From contig NZ_JADPKY010000095.1 of NCBI RefSeq assembly GCF_023074185.1, positions 1-64,000 on the forward strand: DNA of 64,000 bases, given 5' to 3'. The stretch's first letter is position 1; every line of letters begins with the position of its first letter. Origin of the DNA: Bradyrhizobium sp. 132. Its GTDB lineage: Bacteria; Pseudomonadota; Alphaproteobacteria; Rhizobiales; Xanthobacteraceae. A model generated the notes under the pieces. The model ran no database searches, was not told where the DNA came from, and saw only the letters and a list, made by a program, of their open reading frames with translations. This document shows positions 61,163 to 64,000 of this stretch, piece after piece. Both the position numbers and the translations under genes were made by a program.

Positions 61163-62155
61163 TCACCCGTCTAAGACGTCCTGATTGATGATGTTCTGCC
61201 GGATGGGATCGCCGTCCAGCACACTCAGGATGTTGCGCGCGGTCTGCTCGCTCATGCGGCTCACCGCCTCCACCGTGACGCCGGCGACATGCGGGGCCAT
61301 GATGACGTTGGGCAGCGCGAACAGCGCGTTGCTGACCGGCGGCGGCTCGACCTCGAACACGTCGATGCCGGCACCGGCGAGCTTGCCCGAGACCAGCGCC
61401 TCGTATAGCGCCGTCTCCTTCACGATGCCCCCGCGCGCGGTGTTGATGAGATAGGATTTCGGCTTCATCCGGCCGATCCGCGCCGCATCGAACAGGCCGA
61501 GCGTTTCCCGCGTCTTCGGGCAGTGGATGGTGACGAAATCGGCGTGAGGCAGCGCGGCATCGAGATCGGCGACCGGCTCGCAGCCTGCTGCCTTGATATC
61601 TGCGGCGGGCTTGTAGGGATCATAGACCTGCACACTCATGTCCATCGCCAGGCAGCGCTTGGCAGTGCGGGTGCCGATGCGACCGAAGCCAATGATCAGC
61701 ACCGTCTTGCCGTAGAGATCGAATGGCAGCATGCCGAGCCGGTCGGCCCATTTGCCGTCCTTGACGCAGGCGTGCATCTCCTGCGCGCGTTTTGCCAGCG
61801 TCAGCATCATGAACAACGCCTGCTCTGCGACCGAGGGCGAGTTCGCGCTGCCCGCGACCATCAGCGGCACCTTGCGGCGGGAGAGGGCGGGAACGTCGAC
61901 GGCATCGTAGCCGACGCCGATCCGCGTCACCACTTTCATATCCTTCGACGCTTCGAGTTCGGTCTCGCCGAAGGCGGTGGCACCAAGCGCCACGCCATGG
62001 ACCGGCGCATGGTTCTTCAGCAAGGCCTCGAAGTCCTTGGCGGAGATCAGGTTCGGAAACTCGATGAGTTCGATGTCATCTCGCTGGGTGAGGAGGGTGC
62101 GCGCGCCTTGCGACAAAGTTTGTGTAACGAAAATCTTCTTCTTGTTGGTCGACAT
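61163..62155 (-). CDS. D-isomer-specific 2-hydroxyacid dehydrogenase
   Basis: The 330 residues match the phosphoglycerate/hydroxyacid dehydrogenase family: MKVVTRIGVGYDAVDVPALS, ANSPSVAEQALFMMLTLAKR, the nucleotide loop GKTVLIIGFGRIGTRTAKRC, SYLINTARGGIVKETALYEA, IDVFEVEPPP and the catalytic histidine in NVIMAPHVAGVT, with R near INTARGG and E in FEVEPP. The substrate is not defined; linkage to a sugar ABC importer on the same strand suggests catabolism of a sugar acid. Confidence 0.88.
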   Translation of the reverse strand: MSTNKKKIFVTQTLSQGARTLLTQRDDIELIEFPNLISAKDFEALLKNHAPVHGVALGATAFGETELEASKDMKVVTRIGVGYDAVDVPALSRRKVPLMVAGSANSPSVAEQALFMMLTLAKRAQEMHACVKDGKWADRLGMLPFDLYGKTVLIIGFGRIGTRTAKRCLAMDMSVQVYDPYKPAADIKAAGCEPVADLDAALPHADFVTIHCPKTRETLGLFDAARIGRMKPKSYLINTARGGIVKETALYEALVSGKLAGAGIDVFEVEPPPVSNALFALPNVIMAPHVAGVTVEAVSRMSEQTARNILSVLDGDPIRQNIINQDVLDG

Positions 62156-62189
62156 CGCTCCCCGCCTGCTCGCGTTTCCAAAACCGGCG

Positions 62190-63290
<1,101 letters not shown>

Positions 63291-63296
63291 AAGACA

Positions 63297-64000
63297 TCAA
63301 CCCTTCGTCGCGCCGGCGGTCAGGCCGGCAATGTAATAGTCCATCAGGAAGGCGTAGATGACCAGCGGCGGGGCTGCGCCGAGCAGCGCGCCGGTCATGA
63401 TCTGTCCCCAGTTGAAGACGTCGCCCTTGATCAGTGTGGTGGTGATACCGACCGGCAGCACGAGCTGGTCGATGGATGTCGTGAACACCAGGGGATAGAG
63501 GAACTGCGCCCAGGACACGGTGAAGGCAAAGATGGTCGCGGCGATCAGGCCGGGCAGGGCTACCGGGATGAAAATCCGCGTCAGGGTCTGGAGCCAGGAG
63601 GCGCCGTCGATGAGGGCAGCCTCGTCCAACTCCTTCGGGATCGAGGCGAAATAACCGATCATGATCCAGGTGCAGAACGGCACGGTCAGGGTCGGATAGA
63701 TGAAGACAAGCACGTACCAGCGGTTGAGCAGAGTGATGCCGGTGAAGTCCTGGACCACCGCGAGCATCTTGAACAAGGGAATGAACAGGAGGCTGTCCGG
63801 GATCAAATAGGTGAGAAAGACGCCGGTCGCGAGCGTCGCCGAGCCCCAGAACTTCATCCGCGCCAATGCAAACGCCGCCGGAATGCTGATCAGCATCGTC
63901 ACGATCACGACCACGATCGAAATCATCGACGAATTCCAGAAGAACCGCAGAAACTGGTTCGAGGTCAACAGCTCGACATAGTTCGACAGAGTCGGATGAA
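63297..64000 (-). CDS. Carbohydrate ABC transporter permease, 3' part (cut by window end)
   Basis: The frame is open to the window edge (upstream residues HPTLSNYVELLTSNQFLRFF read like normal permease sequence), so the 5' end is missing. Visible are about five membrane helices and the EAA loop IPKELDEAALIDGASWLQTL, then VALPGLIAATIFAFTVSWAQ, typical of the MalG-type subunit. It starts transport together with the ATPase six bases downstream. Confidence 0.93.
   Translation of the reverse strand, partial: HPTLSNYVELLTSNQFLRFFWNSSMISIVVVIVTMLISIPAAFALARMKFWGSATLATGVFLTYLIPDSLLFIPLFKMLAVVQDFTGITLLNRWYVLVFIYPTLTVPFCTWIMIGYFASIPKELDEAALIDGASWLQTLTRIFIPVALPGLIAATIFAFTVSWAQFLYPLVFTTSIDQLVLPVGITTTLIKGDVFNWGQIMTGALLGAAPPLVIYAFLMDYYIAGLTAGATKG

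Overview
The window is chromosomal DNA of a high-GC alphaproteobacterium, almost certainly a Bradyrhizobium or a very close relative. The main reasons are an ndvB/ndvD/ndvC-type locus for cyclic beta-(1,3),(1,6)-glucan, a rhizobial CDP-alcohol-dependent phosphatidylcholine synthase, IalB, the nasT-nasS-nirA nitrate assimilation genes, and many small proteins of a style I associate with Bradyrhizobium. All family calls come from reading the translations; no database search was possible.

Layout. (1) 1-6,800 is an accessory region. It holds the end of an IS5-type insertion sequence, a frameshifted zinc-motif gene, a membrane protein, a phage-flavoured zinc-motif/sigma-like protein and a run of tightly packed small ORFs. 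It abuts the 3' end of a tRNA-Lys gene (6,797-6,872, minus strand), as expected for an integrated and decayed element. (2) 7,199-12,900 carries the periplasmic glucan genes. (3) 13,081-19,202 carries envelope precursor genes (glmU, glmS), a SPOR-like membrane protein and a DUF502 protein. (4) 19,304-23,267 holds a dehydrogenase, a P-loop kinase-like protein, an NTF2-like protein, an MmyB-type regulator and a ketopantoate reductase-like gene. (5) 23,264-29,821 holds recG, sdhE, mfd and a cold-shock gene. (6) 29,999-36,729 holds small ORFs, a PleD/PopA-like protein with degenerate GGDEF, a degenerate acyl-CoA ligase-like protein paired with a peptide-binding protein, ialB and hspQ.

(7) 36,812-43,001 holds an AEC transporter, a UbiH-like hydroxylase, pcs coupled to a terC whose membrane segment carries an exact 27-bp in-frame duplication, a quinone oxidoreductase, and an ArgD-like transaminase behind a leader with an attenuator-like hairpin. 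(8) 43,524-51,379 holds an immunity-like protein, rimO, and the assimilatory nitrite module. That module is nasT-nasS, a sigma-54-like promoter, nirA, and an overlapping reductase that joins an RnfB-type Fe-S motif to a CysJ-type FAD/NADPH half. (9) 51,585-55,680 holds 5-oxoprolinase genes in the order pxpB-pxpC-pxpA, an RraA-like gene and a cupin. (10) 55,749-59,226 holds exported and small conserved proteins and a solute-binding protein.

(11) 59,470-61,012 is a small inserted cassette. A broken serine-recombinase C-terminus sits next to two overlapping genes of unknown family. The second carries a HEPN-like R-N-x5-H motif, which makes the pair my best candidate for an undescribed (possibly abortive-infection) system. 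(12) 61,163-64,000 holds a 2-hydroxyacid dehydrogenase and the ATPase and one permease of a carbohydrate ABC transporter cut by the window end.

Functionally, most of the core genes concern the envelope (osmoregulatory glucan, UDP-GlcNAc precursor supply, phosphatidylcholine) and nitrogen acquisition (nitrite reduction, oxoproline recycling). The two accessory patches are the places to look for novelty.
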